Shown in pieces: positions 25,685 through 34,802 of a stretch of 53,654 nt of DNA (position 1 is its first letter; the number at the start of each line of letters is the position of its first letter). Both the position numbers and the translations under genes were made by a program. The notes beneath the pieces are model-generated. The model saw nothing but the letters and a program-made list of their open reading frames with translations, searched no databases and was not told the origin of the DNA. The stretch comes from Candidatus Omnitrophota bacterium (GTDB lineage: Bacteria > Omnitrophota > Gorgyraeia > JAFGHF01): contig JAFGHF010000025.1 in assembly GCA_016939375.1 (NCBI GenBank), forward strand, positions 1 to 53,654. Direction: 5' to 3'.

Positions 25685-27039
25685 GTTAGCTCTTTTCTCA
25701 CGCTTATTTTAAATTGCAAGTAAAGAAACAAAAGACTGGCTGCGTTAACAAGGCTGGTTGCAAAGGCAATGCCTGCTACAGCGAAAAAACGCATCAGCAA
25801 TATATTGAGGAAGATATTCGAGATCGTGGATAAAAATGCCCCCTTCATTATTGCTTTCGTGTTTTTCAGGACCAAAAGCGCCCTGATTACGATCTGGTTC
25901 GAGAGAGAGAAAGTGATGCCCACTAAATAGCACAAAAATGTCGCTTTCACTAAAACTAACATCTCTAAAGGAAATTCTCCTCTGCCATAGGCAATATTTA
26001 CTATCTGTCTAGCAAAAAACGATAGAAATACTGTCAGGCTTATTGTTACTAAAGAGACGATGCCGATGGCTTTGTGCATGTCTCTTTTGAGCACTTGCGT
26101 TTTTTTATTGCGATAATATTTTTCGCTCCAGTGGCTTAATACAGCCACAATCAAGCCGGAGGCGATAAAGTTCACAGGTATAAAGTAAAGTCTATCGGCG
26201 TATTGAAGCACAGAAACACTACCGGTTGTAAGCCAGGAGGCCATAATCTTATCGACAACAGGATTTAAACCGATTGCGACCAGGCCAAACATTTGAAAAG
26301 ACAGAGTTTTAAAAAAGTTTATAATCGTACGGTCGAAAACAAAGTTTATTCGTAAAGAAATCAGTTTTTTTCTTGTTAAGACATAGCCAAATACTATCAG
26401 CCTTAAGAGTTCCCCCAGTATGTAGCCTACTACTATAGCGTGTATTCCTATTTTTTGACGCAGGGCGAATATCGTTGCTATACAGACAATGGCTCGAATG
26501 CCGGGAGAGACGGCTGGAAGCCAAAACTTAAAATACGCGTTCAAGACCCCGATCAAAATACTGGAACAGACGACTAATATCAAAAAGGGCGAAATCTCTA
26601 AAAATAGTTGCAATAACAGCTGAAAGGATCCTTCGGGGAAACGAGTAATCAAACTTAGCAAAGGCCTTGCCAAAAGCAAAAAGATGCAGACCAAAATAAT
26701 CATTGCCAAGAACGACAACAATAGCAGTTTGGTTATAAAATCGGGTATTTTTTTCTCAGCTTTTTGTCTTAGATCGGCGATAAAGGGGACAATATTGCTC
26801 TCCAGAGACCTGGAAAATACACCGGTAAGATAAATAACGATTCCATAAACAAAGAAAAAGATATCTGTTTTTACGCTCACCCCATACCAAGCGGCAATAA
26901 AAAAGGGTATCAAAATACCTATTCCCTTGCCGATTACATTCCAAATGGTAGTCGTAAAAGCATCCTTTACTAAAGGGCGGGCATAAAATTTTCGCCAAAT
27001 ACCAATCATATTAGGTGGCTTGGCATTTAGAGATTTCAT
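25681..27039 (-). CDS. MurJ/Wzx-like lipid-linked oligosaccharide flippase
   Basis: The 452-residue protein has about 12-14 membrane segments and MviN/MurJ-type features: KDAFTTTIWNVIGKGIG near the N-terminus, RSLESNIVPFIADLR, and YADRLYFIPVNFIASGLIVAVL in the middle. In this cluster it most likely flips the undecaprenyl-linked repeat unit across the inner membrane (Wzx role), not lipid II. It overlaps the HTH gene and the polymerase gene by 4 nt each. Confidence 0.85.
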   Translation of the reverse strand: MKSLNAKPPNMIGIWRKFYARPLVKDAFTTTIWNVIGKGIGILIPFFIAAWYGVSVKTDIFFFVYGIVIYLTGVFSRSLESNIVPFIADLRQKAEKKIPDFITKLLLLSFLAMIILVCIFLLLARPLLSLITRFPEGSFQLLLQLFLEISPFLILVVCSSILIGVLNAYFKFWLPAVSPGIRAIVCIATIFALRQKIGIHAIVVGYILGELLRLIVFGYVLTRKKLISLRINFVFDRTIINFFKTLSFQMFGLVAIGLNPVVDKIMASWLTTGSVSVLQYADRLYFIPVNFIASGLIVAVLSHWSEKYYRNKKTQVLKRDMHKAIGIVSLVTISLTVFLSFFARQIVNIAYGRGEFPLEMLVLVKATFLCYLVGITFSLSNQIVIRALLVLKNTKAIMKGAFLSTISNIFLNILLMRFFAVAGIAFATSLVNAASLLFLYLQFKISVRKELT

Positions 27040-27221
27040 TCGGGCCTATACCTCCGCCTTATATAGTTATCTATTTCCTGTGAAGGTATCCGGTAACCGC
27101 CACGCCGCCCTTCCTTATAAGCGGCTATCTTCTTGTTCCTTATAAGAGAACGCAGATATTCTTCGCTTATCCTTAAAATATCCGCAGCCTCTTTGGTCAG
27201 AAGCAGCTTCTTGTAGTCCAT
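27036..27221 (-). CDS. Small helix-turn-helix protein, excisionase/MerR-like
   Basis: The 61-residue protein is a single DNA-binding fold: LLLTKEAADILRISEEYLRSLIRNKKIAAYKEG then GYRIPSQEIDNYIRRR, the layout of HTH_17/excisionase-type domains. The ATG at 27219-27221 has a full AGGAGGG site 7 nt upstream, so I prefer it to a TTG two codons earlier. It is embedded in the exopolysaccharide operon, overlapping the flippase gene by 4 nt. A role as a local regulator is inference; no recombinase is nearby. Confidence 0.8.
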   Translation of the reverse strand: MDYKKLLLTKEAADILRISEEYLRSLIRNKKIAAYKEGRRGGYRIPSQEIDNYIRRRYRPE

Positions 27222-27307
27222 AATCAATCCCTCCTAAATACCATTTAATGTTTTTTATTGCAATGTACAAAGACACAAAAAAAGTCCCTTTAAGACCTGT
27301 TTTTGAA

Positions 27308-28969
27308 CTATTTTTTACTGGCGTAATAATAATGGTAATAATTGTATTCCTGTCCCCGGGATAGCTTGACTTTATTAAACAAGGTGCCTACTACCCTGGC
27401 GCGGGCCTTTTTTAGTAGTTGCTCGACCCTGGGAAGAGCCCTTCTGCTTGTTTTTTCAACCTCTATTACTAAGACAACGCCGTCGACTGCCCGTGAAAGA
27501 ATGCAGGCGTCTGTGACAACCGCGATCGGCGGGGAATCAAATATGACGAAATCAAAATTTTCCTTTGCTGTATTTATAAACTCGGCCATCTTATGGCTGG
27601 AGAGAAGCTCTGAAGGGTTAGGTGGATGTGGTCCTCCGCTTACTAAAGAGAGATTTTTGATTTCAGGCTTTTGTATTACCTCTTCAAAACCGGCCTGTTC
27701 AGAAAGAAAGTTGCTTAAGCCGATTTTATTGCTAATTTTAAATATTTCGTGCAATCTGGGCTTGCGCATATCGGCATCCACCAAAAGGACCTTGTTTTTA
27801 CTCTGGGCCATCGCTATCCCCAGATTGCAAAGCGTAGTTGTCTTCCCCTCTTGCGGACCAGCGCTGGTGATAACAATAGACTTTAAATGGTGCTCCTCTG
27901 TCGAAGAAAAGAGAATACCTGTGCGGATGGCACGATAGTTTTCGGTTATCGGGTCATCGGGCTGTTTGTGGGCAAAAAGGTCTTTTTGAGCATCATCCAT
28001 CCTTTTCTTTTCATCAATGAGGGGCATATTTCCCAAAAACGGCCAATCGGCTATCTTTTCTACGTCTTCTAAGCCCTTTACCGTATCGTCAAGATATTCG
28101 AAGAAAAAGGCCATCCCCGTACCGCCAAAGAAACCCACCAATATTGCCAAGACTATGTTCAGTCGTTTTTTCGGCTTTATTGGTAAAACCGGTGCTTCTG
28201 CCCGGTCCTGAATAGATATGTTGTTGGCTTTTAGTCCGGTTAGGTCGGAAATAAGGTTTCCGTTATTGACTTCGACAAAAGAGGCATCAGCGACGTCATA
28301 GCCGGCTACGCGCTCCTTCTCCTGTTTGATCCTCTGCGCCACCTGCTCTATCTCTTGATTAAGCCTTATCATCTTAGGATGCATGTGCTTATAGACCTTA
28401 GAATACTCAGAAAGCCTGGCCTGCAGCTTTAAGTATTCGTTTTTTAACAAGTTAATTACTTCGCTTTTTGCGATATAAGCAAGGTTACGGGCTACATAAA
28501 GTTCCGCTATTCGGTTGGCCATCTCGGCAGCGAGTTTTGGGTCTTCATTATCTACTTGTAATAGAAATAGCCTTGTGTCTCGCACAGTTTCAACTCTTAT
28601 GTCCTTAAGAAACTTATCTATAGGATCCTTGGTTTTGCTATATTTATCAATACGGCCTAAGTCGAATTCTTCAAAAACTTCTTTGGCGATGCTACGGCTC
28701 CTGACAATCTCTTTCTGACTTTGGAAATATTCCTTATACGTATAATAGTTGGAGTTCTCCAAAGCGACAGAGCCCGAAGCGGTAAGCACATTGGGGCTTT
28801 CCAGGTCAACAAGTATAGTTGCAGTAGCTCGATAGACCGGCTGCATCAAAAAGCTACCTGTGGTTACCACAGTCACAGTCACTAAGAAAAAGATGAGCAG
28901 AACATTCTTCCTTCTTTTGATTATTTTCAAGTAATCACTCAGATGGGCCTCTTTTACATAATCAGCCAT
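27308..28969 (-). CDS. Wzz/BY-kinase polysaccharide co-polymerase and tyrosine kinase
   Basis: This inner-membrane protein controls chain length and export by cycles of tyrosine phosphorylation. The N-terminal Wzz domain has membrane segments at about 22-44 and 272-292, with a periplasmic helix-rich part between. The cytoplasmic kinase has Walker A (GPQEGKTTT, 371-379), Walker A' (LLVDADMRKP, 395-404) and Walker B (FVIFDSPP, 474-481). The tail holds a tyrosine cluster (YNYYHYYY) of the kind that is autophosphorylated. It lies 13 nt after the wza-like gene. Confidence 0.94.
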   Translation of the reverse strand: MADYVKEAHLSDYLKIIKRRKNVLLIFFLVTVTVVTTGSFLMQPVYRATATILVDLESPNVLTASGSVALENSNYYTYKEYFQSQKEIVRSRSIAKEVFEEFDLGRIDKYSKTKDPIDKFLKDIRVETVRDTRLFLLQVDNEDPKLAAEMANRIAELYVARNLAYIAKSEVINLLKNEYLKLQARLSEYSKVYKHMHPKMIRLNQEIEQVAQRIKQEKERVAGYDVADASFVEVNNGNLISDLTGLKANNISIQDRAEAPVLPIKPKKRLNIVLAILVGFFGGTGMAFFFEYLDDTVKGLEDVEKIADWPFLGNMPLIDEKKRMDDAQKDLFAHKQPDDPITENYRAIRTGILFSSTEEHHLKSIVITSAGPQEGKTTTLCNLGIAMAQSKNKVLLVDADMRKPRLHEIFKISNKIGLSNFLSEQAGFEEVIQKPEIKNLSLVSGGPHPPNPSELLSSHKMAEFINTAKENFDFVIFDSPPIAVVTDACILSRAVDGVVLVIEVEKTSRRALPRVEQLLKKARARVVGTLFNKVKLSRGQEYNYYHYYYASKK

Positions 28970-28982
28970 TTAAGAGCCTCCT

Positions 28983-29570
28983 TTAAAAGAAGCTTTCGGG
29001 GACGAAAACGATATCCCCTGGTTTAAGCGGTATGTCCTTTTCTTTCATCCCCTTCTTGGTAATATCGGATATTTTGATGGGAATGGTTAACTCTTCGTTG
29101 TTTTCTTTGCGTATTATCTTTGTTCCGTTGGCATCGGCTATATTGGTAAAGCCGCCGGCCATGGCAATAGCTTCTAAAACCGTAGTCTCTCTTTCTGTAT
29201 ACATATCGTATTTACCGGGTTTTTGAACCTCACCAAGCACGGATACCTGTTTAATATGGTATTGTTCGATGAAAACCTGCACTTGAGGATTGACCAGGTA
29301 GTCTTTTTCAAGAAGCTGTTCAATCTTGTCTTTCAACTCACTAACAGTTAGGTCGGCGACGTCAAGTTTGCCTAAAAGCGGGAAGGAAATTTCACCAGTG
29401 GAGCCAATCCTAGTCCTTGTTTCCAGATCAGGCTGTTCGTAGACTGTTATATACAGGACGTCTTCGGGTTGCAGGCGATAACCGGGTTCCTGCGCCTGCG
29501 CGTTCATAAAGATCCCAGCGCATACAATAGATGACACAAAAATCATTAAGGACTTTTTAAAAGTTCCCAC
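28983..29570 (-). CDS. Wza-type polysaccharide export protein
   Basis: The 195-residue protein has a signal peptide (ending AQAQ), a polysaccharide export domain (YRLQPEDVLYITVYEQPDLETR through LGKLDVADLTVSELKDKI) and a SLBB domain (QVSVLGEVQKPGKYDMYTERETTVLEAIAMAGGF). It ends in LKPGDIVFVPESFF. Wza-type proteins form the outer-membrane or periplasmic export channel. It is half the length of E. coli Wza, as in the two-domain EpsA type, and has no lipobox cysteine. Confidence 0.93.
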   Translation of the reverse strand: MGTFKKSLMIFVSSIVCAGIFMNAQAQEPGYRLQPEDVLYITVYEQPDLETRTRIGSTGEISFPLLGKLDVADLTVSELKDKIEQLLEKDYLVNPQVQVFIEQYHIKQVSVLGEVQKPGKYDMYTERETTVLEAIAMAGGFTNIADANGTKIIRKENNEELTIPIKISDITKKGMKEKDIPLKPGDIVFVPESFF

Positions 29571-29591
29571 TTTTTTCTACTCCTTTAAATT

Positions 29592-29633
29592 GAAAACCAC
29601 TGAAGAAATTTCTTCTACCCCTCCAGTGGTTTC
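29592..29633 (-). terminator. Hairpin between the barrel gene and wza
   Basis: On the minus strand GAAACCACTG and CAGTGGTTTTC form a stem, with a palindromic GAAGAAATTTCTTC inside the loop. The T-run after it is short (TTTTCAATTT), so it may be a partial terminator that sets a lower level for the genes behind the abundant barrel gene. Confidence 0.6.
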
Positions 29634-29659
29634 GATTTAGGTTTTAGTTAAGGTTTTGG

Positions 29660-30946
29660 TTAAAAAGTGCCGGTTATGCTCGCGTTTATGCGGCTATTTT
29701 CGTAGTCATAAATAGAAAAGTTGGAATCTCTTGTGCGGAATTGATATTTCAGCTCGGCTACAAAATTCTTGGGAAATACGTACGTTATTCCCGCTCCGTA
29801 AGACCAAAAATCATCTTCCCTGTTGTCGGTCTGGTCGCCTTCGGTAGTTTCGATTGGATAATAGTTTAGCTGATATGACATCCCGATGTGACCAAAGAGC
29901 CTTTCAGTAAAGCCATGCTTGTATCCGGCACCTATATAAGTGCTTTCGAAATAAACATTGTCAGTATAAATCGTATCATTAGTGGTCCTCTTTAAGTCCA
30001 GACGCAAAGAATCGCGGGGTGTGAAATTCTCGATAATACTGCCGTCAAAGACAACGCTGGAGAAATCCTCAAAATCGTCATAATCCTGGTCGCGGTAGCC
30101 GATCCTTGCCTCCGCTACGCATTTAGCGGTAGGTTGTCCCCGAAGTCCCACTAAGAAGTCAAAATAATCGGAATCATTTTTATTGCCGGTATCATGGTCG
30201 ATCGTGCCATAATCCATGGTCAAAAGCAAGGCTGTCTTTTTCCAAAGTTTCAGCGCTGCCTCCACAGCACCTTCATTTTCCACACGGTCCAGGTCATTAT
30301 AGGTTAGAGGCACTCCATTTAAAGGCCCGATTGCATCATCAGAACGATAGTCTTCGTATCTATTCTCATAGCCCAAAGTCAAATCAAGCTTATTGAACAT
30401 AAATGTAAGATTTCCCTGGCCCAGATTTTGGGTACGGTCTATCCGGTTGGTATCCTCACTGCCAGATTGCTCTGAAAAGTAACTAAACCTATCATATAGA
30501 TCAATGCGTGCTTTTTTGGTTATGTCTAATTTGCCCGCTATGTTTGCCAGATGATTAAAATTATTCTGGTCGTCATAATCTGCATAGAAGTTCAGGTCCG
30601 CTAGATAGTCAAAGTAAAAGCCATGCTTTTTGAGACGCGGTTCGAACCTAAACCCCGGGTTGACGGTTGTTATCCAGTCATCCCTTTTGTCATCGTCTGT
30701 AAGGAATATATTATCATCGTACATTTGGCGCACAGAGATAAAGGGACTAAAGACGGGCTTTTCATCGGGAGTGTCATAAGGATGATAAATAGGCTGAAAC
30801 CAGTTATCGCTCTCGGGCGTGTATGGGAAGTAAAAAGGCTCAAAAACATTTTCTTCTTGCCCTTCTTCTTGAGCAAACACATCCCAGGCAAAAAACAAGG
30901 CTGTCCCCAGGCAAGCTACTATCAACATAACAGACAATTTTTTCAT
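29660..30946 (-). CDS. Outer-membrane beta-barrel protein (BBP2-like)
   Basis: The 428-residue protein has a signal peptide (ending VFAQ), an acidic proline/tyrosine-rich linker, then VFSPFISVRQMYDDNIFLTDDDKRDDWITTV, which matches the start of putative beta-barrel porin-2 proteins found with exopolysaccharide export. Alternating aromatic strands follow, and it ends in a terminal phenylalanine (ASITGTF), the signal for barrel insertion. It is the first gene of the long cluster and is probably the outer-membrane port or partner of Wza. Confidence 0.85.
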   Translation of the reverse strand: MKKLSVMLIVACLGTALFFAWDVFAQEEGQEENVFEPFYFPYTPESDNWFQPIYHPYDTPDEKPVFSPFISVRQMYDDNIFLTDDDKRDDWITTVNPGFRFEPRLKKHGFYFDYLADLNFYADYDDQNNFNHLANIAGKLDITKKARIDLYDRFSYFSEQSGSEDTNRIDRTQNLGQGNLTFMFNKLDLTLGYENRYEDYRSDDAIGPLNGVPLTYNDLDRVENEGAVEAALKLWKKTALLLTMDYGTIDHDTGNKNDSDYFDFLVGLRGQPTAKCVAEARIGYRDQDYDDFEDFSSVVFDGSIIENFTPRDSLRLDLKRTTNDTIYTDNVYFESTYIGAGYKHGFTERLFGHIGMSYQLNYYPIETTEGDQTDNREDDFWSYGAGITYVFPKNFVAELKYQFRTRDSNFSIYDYENSRINASITGTF

Positions 30947-31023
30947 CGTTTTCCTCTTTTTTCGATAAAACGCCGCTATTATTCTCTTTGGCCCGGGGTT
31001 AAATTGTCTAAATTAACCCAAAT

Positions 31024-31053
31024 ATCATACCAGAGTAGATATTTAAATGTCAA
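31024..31053 (-). promoter_or_regulatory. Promoter of the exopolysaccharide operon
   Basis: On the minus strand TTGACA and TATGAT are 18 bp apart. The leader of about 70 nt begins with GGGTTAA and TTTAACCC, which can form a hairpin, then reaches the barrel gene. Confidence 0.82.
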
Positions 31054-31100
31054 GGGAATAGGTATTAATTAAGGCCGTCTCTTTGGGAGGGTCCTGCAGT

Positions 31101-31631
31101 CTATATCTTGTCCTCGTTAGAATGTTCTGGAGGGCCATAGGCTTTTAAAACCGCATTTGTAAGTCCGGGGATGCTAAAAACTCCTATTATCTCATTGTAG
31201 CTCAATTCCATATAACATTCTTCTCTAAAATCAGGGCTGATATAGCCCTTCTTTACCATAAAATCGATTTTTTCTTCGGTTGTGGCCCTGGTGTCTCCAA
31301 CCACAGCGTCATAAATGATATTTGCCAGGTCGGCCATGGTCACTTTTTCATCAGGCCTGAGGTCGCCTTCGAGTTTTATCCCGCGTTCGGCTAAACCCTC
31401 TGCGCGGATCTGGAACGCCTCAGTCCGGGAAAGCTTATGCGCGCCAGCGGGCATCTCTATTTCTAAAAGACGGCCCAGCAAAGTTGCGGCTTGGGCATAA
31501 GTCATTGGCCTGCCCTTTGCCTGGCATACCGGCATCCCGGCTGAAAAAACAAGAACCCCTACACACACACATAACACAACCGGCCAAACACTACCTTTAC
31601 TCATCTGCTTACTGACCTTTCTCCCCCTCAA
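31101..31631 (-). CDS. Secreted protein of unknown function, paralogue of the 15402-15986 product
   Basis: The 176-residue frame has a signal peptide ending PVCQA, then MTYAQAATLLGRLLEIEMPAG, DLANIIYDAVVG and TEEKIDFMVKKGYIS, each with a counterpart in the other paralogue. The frame opens with TTG; an ATG at codon 10 (31604, MSKGSVWPV) gives a more usual signal peptide and is probably the start. It precedes the exopolysaccharide operon, as its paralogue ends it. A very strong promoter and a leader of about 125 nt suggest high expression. An S-layer-like or matrix role is only a guess. Confidence 0.75.
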   Translation of the reverse strand: MRGRKVSKQMSKGSVWPVVLCVCVGVLVFSAGMPVCQAKGRPMTYAQAATLLGRLLEIEMPAGAHKLSRTEAFQIRAEGLAERGIKLEGDLRPDEKVTMADLANIIYDAVVGDTRATTEEKIDFMVKKGYISPDFREECYMELSYNEIIGVFSIPGLTNAVLKAYGPPEHSNEDKI

Positions 31632-31761
31632 TACACAATTACATTTCTAACAAAATGTTCGCTGAAGACCGAAGGATTCCGTGCAATATGATATGTGTTA
31701 GATACTTTTTAAAAAGTTTTAGTAAGATTCCAAAAAAATAATAAAATTTTACTAGGAGGGT

Positions 31762-31790
31762 ATTATAACAGACCCCATATTTGTTGTCAA
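31762..31790 (-). promoter_or_regulatory. Perfect-consensus sigma-70 promoter
   Basis: The minus strand reads TTGACA, 17 bp, TATAAT, with no mismatch. The long leader that follows holds two palindromes (TAGTAAAATTTTATTA-like and ACTTTTTAAAAAGT) and a GAGGGGGAGAAAGG stretch shared with the leader of the paralogue at 15402-15986. Confidence 0.92.
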
Positions 31791-31799
31791 GTACTTTTT

Positions 31800-33851
31800 T
31801 TAAGATTTTTTTGGGGTTTTATGGGGCGAGATTAGAAAGTCCAAATTCGTATGCCAGGTGTTTTCAAGGGTAAATTTCCAGACGGGCACAATGACTGTTT
31901 GTTGGTAATTACGCTCAAAACCCGATTCTGAGGCCGAAACAGTTTGCAAGGGAAATGACCAGAGTTCAGGAAACTTCTCACAATGAATCCCGACCTTGAT
32001 CCCCGTGCAGGCATCATACAGGTATACACTTCTTATGCCTTTTGACTCAAAGTCCTCTGTCAAAGGATAGGCCCTTTCCCCCCATTCGCTGTAGCAATAT
32101 AGATAATTTCCCTTTCCCTGGCTTTCTGCGGCAATATTGAACTCTACTGCCAGGACAATATCAACAGGTTTTTTATTCAGGTTTTCAAGCTCGTATCTGA
32201 CATTGAACTTGGCATCAAGATTATTGAAAGACAGTACTTTTTTTAGGCTTATGGGTGTGGAGCGTCCTGAGTATGATACAACACCCTGTCTCTGTAATAT
32301 CACTGAAATGCCGCTAGGATATTCTTTTTGTTCTAAGCTATATTTACTTTTAAGGAAATCTCCCTGTTCTTCAAATATATTATTCTTAAAATCCGTTAAA
32401 GGTAAGCCGATAGGAAGGAAATGGTCCAAAAGCGAGAGGCGCCTGTAGGAGTCATACTGTAAATAGGCTTCCAGCCCCCTCTCCTTACAGCCCAATAGAT
32501 CATGTATGCTCAACGGTAAATCATCCTTGATCTTAACGGGTTTTTTCCTTAGGCTGGGTATTTTTTGGTGATAGGGCTCAGGCCTGCGGGTCATTACGTC
32601 CATTATGTTCCTGTTTTTTGGAACATAGTCAAGTTCAAATATCCCGCCTCCCAAGGCGGGGGTAATGAATACGTTTAGTTGGGGATTTCTCACAATCAGC
32701 TCATCAGAGCCATCTTTGTCAAAATCGATAAGTTCCTTTTCTATCCAGGGCCCGGTATAGTTATTTTTGAGAACCCTTTCTGCTATAATGAGATTGCTAT
32801 ACGCCGTATGGCGCAGCCGGCTTAAGTAAATACCTCCAAAGACCCCGTGCCAATAGGGACAATTGCACTGCCCCAAGTAAAGGTGTTTCTTTCCTTCTTC
32901 GCTGGCAGGGTTTGCCTTTTCCAAGCGTTCACTTACGTAGAGCATCCTGCTATAAAGGTTATTGGCCTCGGGATACTTCTTGAAAAAGTTCTCGAATCGT
33001 CCCTCTGACCAAGTCATCATTTCCTCATAGCTTGCCGCCGGTATCTGGATCTTGCCCAGCGGTTTGTGGCTACTCATATACTCACTTATCGTAGCCGTCC
33101 TAAGCCAATGCTTGTTCTCTGATAAAAGTCTTAGAAAACTCTCCAGCCATTTGCGCCGATAGACCAACTTATAGGTTCCGGGCCAAAGCCCGAATTTCTC
33201 TCCATCGTCTACAATCGTCGCCGCAGCACCCGGGTGTTCTCCGGCTATACCTTTTAGATGCGCTATTACCTTTGCCGGCGACCAAAAGGGTATCATATAC
33301 CTTAATTTTTTGCTGATTGGGAAAAAGGCCAGGGGCTGCTCTGTCTGCCCGTCAATATAATAGCCAAATAAGTTTTCTTCCGCAATTTTGGCGTTGATAA
33401 AATGGAAGTCGTCCAGAAGTACGTACTTAACGCCGGCCGCGGACAAGACCTGGGAAAGCTTTGGCTGCCAGACTCTTTCGCTCAGCCACATCCCTTGAGG
33501 TTCATATTCAAAATATCCCCTGATAAAATCGCTCATCATTTGGATCTGGCCATTTATATCTCTTTGAGGAATAATGGTAAAAACCGGTTCATAATATCCA
33601 CCGGTCAAAAGTTCGCATTGTCCGCGCTGGAGCATCTCTTTGAGTATCTTAAGCAAGTCCGGGTCATTTTTTAATAGCCAATCGATCAGGGAACCGCTTA
33701 AGTGAAAAACGCATTTGATCTGGGGAAATTTATAGAGTGTGCTGATGAAAGGGCGGTAGCATTCTTGAGTGGCCTTCTTAAAAACTTCCACAAAATTGCC
33801 TACCGGCTGGTGGTTATGGACCCCAAAAAGCAGATTTATCGATTTATCCAT
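31800..33851 (-). CDS. GH57 4-alpha-glucanotransferase / alpha-amylase-type enzyme
   Basis: GH57 enzymes of this type cut and rejoin alpha-1,4-glucans. The 683-residue protein matches the Thermococcus-type layout: catalytic domain with FGVHNHQPVGNF (9-20), the nucleophile in MWLSERVWQP (E125), the acid in ATIVDDGEKFGLWPG (D215/D216), then the middle DUF1925-like and C-terminal DUF1926-like beta domains, including DFDKDGSDELIV. There is no signal peptide, so it acts in the cytoplasm, presumably on glycogen. It follows the TraB-like gene by 6 nt. Confidence 0.92.
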   Translation of the reverse strand: MDKSINLLFGVHNHQPVGNFVEVFKKATQECYRPFISTLYKFPQIKCVFHLSGSLIDWLLKNDPDLLKILKEMLQRGQCELLTGGYYEPVFTIIPQRDINGQIQMMSDFIRGYFEYEPQGMWLSERVWQPKLSQVLSAAGVKYVLLDDFHFINAKIAEENLFGYYIDGQTEQPLAFFPISKKLRYMIPFWSPAKVIAHLKGIAGEHPGAAATIVDDGEKFGLWPGTYKLVYRRKWLESFLRLLSENKHWLRTATISEYMSSHKPLGKIQIPAASYEEMMTWSEGRFENFFKKYPEANNLYSRMLYVSERLEKANPASEEGKKHLYLGQCNCPYWHGVFGGIYLSRLRHTAYSNLIIAERVLKNNYTGPWIEKELIDFDKDGSDELIVRNPQLNVFITPALGGGIFELDYVPKNRNIMDVMTRRPEPYHQKIPSLRKKPVKIKDDLPLSIHDLLGCKERGLEAYLQYDSYRRLSLLDHFLPIGLPLTDFKNNIFEEQGDFLKSKYSLEQKEYPSGISVILQRQGVVSYSGRSTPISLKKVLSFNNLDAKFNVRYELENLNKKPVDIVLAVEFNIAAESQGKGNYLYCYSEWGERAYPLTEDFESKGIRSVYLYDACTGIKVGIHCEKFPELWSFPLQTVSASESGFERNYQQTVIVPVWKFTLENTWHTNLDFLISPHKTPKKS

Positions 33852-33857
33852 GTGTGA

Positions 33858-34796
33858 TTAAAATTTTTCTACCCTATAGCCGTTGTTTCTAAGCAGTCTG
33901 ATAATGCTTTTTTCTCCTATTAGATGCGCTACCCCCACTATGATAAAGTAGCTGTTCTCATCTTGCAAAAGCTGCTTGATGACAGAGTACATCTTTTCGC
34001 TCCTTTGACAGATCAATATATCATAAATCAATTCTAATTCAGGGTGTTTGCGGATACCTTTAGTCAGCAGCCTATCGATGGTCTCTATGTCGGCTTGTTT
34101 CCAAGCGCTGATGAGCGTGTCCATCTCTTCTTCTAATGTGCGTAAGTCTACGATAGTATGGAAAAGAAACAATTCTTGCAGGGGTTCGGATAAGCCGGCG
34201 AAAAACTTGATTTGCTCTTCGCTGCCTTCCAACTCAACAACTTCCAACTCACCTCTGGCCTTTTCCAAAAAATAACTCTCCAGGCCCCATTTGTGCTCAT
34301 AGCCCATTTGCGCAAGCTTCATATTAGTTATAGTTATTGCCAAAAGCCAGGGTCTGTACATATTGAACTGCTCAAAAGAAAGGCCCATTTGCTCCAGTTC
34401 ATCCCTGACGAATTTATAAGTGCCTATAGAAAGGTGGCTGGCCAATGTGGAGTTATCGGAATAAACTCCCTCTCTGGCCATTAAACTCTGTATCAGGCTT
34501 TTGTCTAAAGCGGCGACATCCGCTTCGACGACCAGCGTATCTGCCTGCTCGAATGCCTCTTCGATCTCGCTGTTTAAAGGATAGATGGTCTGGTTGGCCA
34601 CATGTATCGAACCAAGGATATAGGATGTCTTGGGGCCATCGTGGACGCTCCATAGAAGGCATTTTTCCTGCCCGCTTTGGCTATCTGCAAAGAGTGGCTG
34701 TTTGCGGTAAACCGTCAGGCTCAAGGAAAAAACTATTACCGCCAAAAAAATCAAAACTACTTGGGTAGTAACTTTGCAGTTTTTGCTTATCTTCAT
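33858..34796 (-). CDS. TraB/GumN-family protein
   Basis: The 312-residue protein has an N-terminal signal/anchor (about 11-30) and the two family histidine motifs: YILGSIHVANQTIY near residue 58 and FIIVGVAHLIGEKSI near residue 286. TraB/GumN (TIKI-like) proteins are proposed metal-dependent peptidases. It lies directly after the oligopeptide transporter genes, so a role in trimming extracytoplasmic peptides is possible but unproven. Confidence 0.87.
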   Translation of the reverse strand: MKISKNCKVTTQVVLIFLAVIVFSLSLTVYRKQPLFADSQSGQEKCLLWSVHDGPKTSYILGSIHVANQTIYPLNSEIEEAFEQADTLVVEADVAALDKSLIQSLMAREGVYSDNSTLASHLSIGTYKFVRDELEQMGLSFEQFNMYRPWLLAITITNMKLAQMGYEHKWGLESYFLEKARGELEVVELEGSEEQIKFFAGLSEPLQELFLFHTIVDLRTLEEEMDTLISAWKQADIETIDRLLTKGIRKHPELELIYDILICQRSEKMYSVIKQLLQDENSYFIIVGVAHLIGEKSIIRLLRNNGYRVEKF

Positions 34797-34802
34797 CGCA
34801 TT

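Noticed and set aside
27228-27307. Terminator between the tyrosine kinase and HTH genes
   Set aside because: There is a T-run after GGTCTTAAAGGGAC on the minus strand, but the flanking bases do not form a convincing stem.
15402-31631. A PEP-CTERM/exosortase system
   Set aside because: The EpsD-like, HAMP and glycosylphosphotransferase genes are reminiscent of such clusters, but no exosortase gene and no PEP-CTERM sorting tail were seen in the window.
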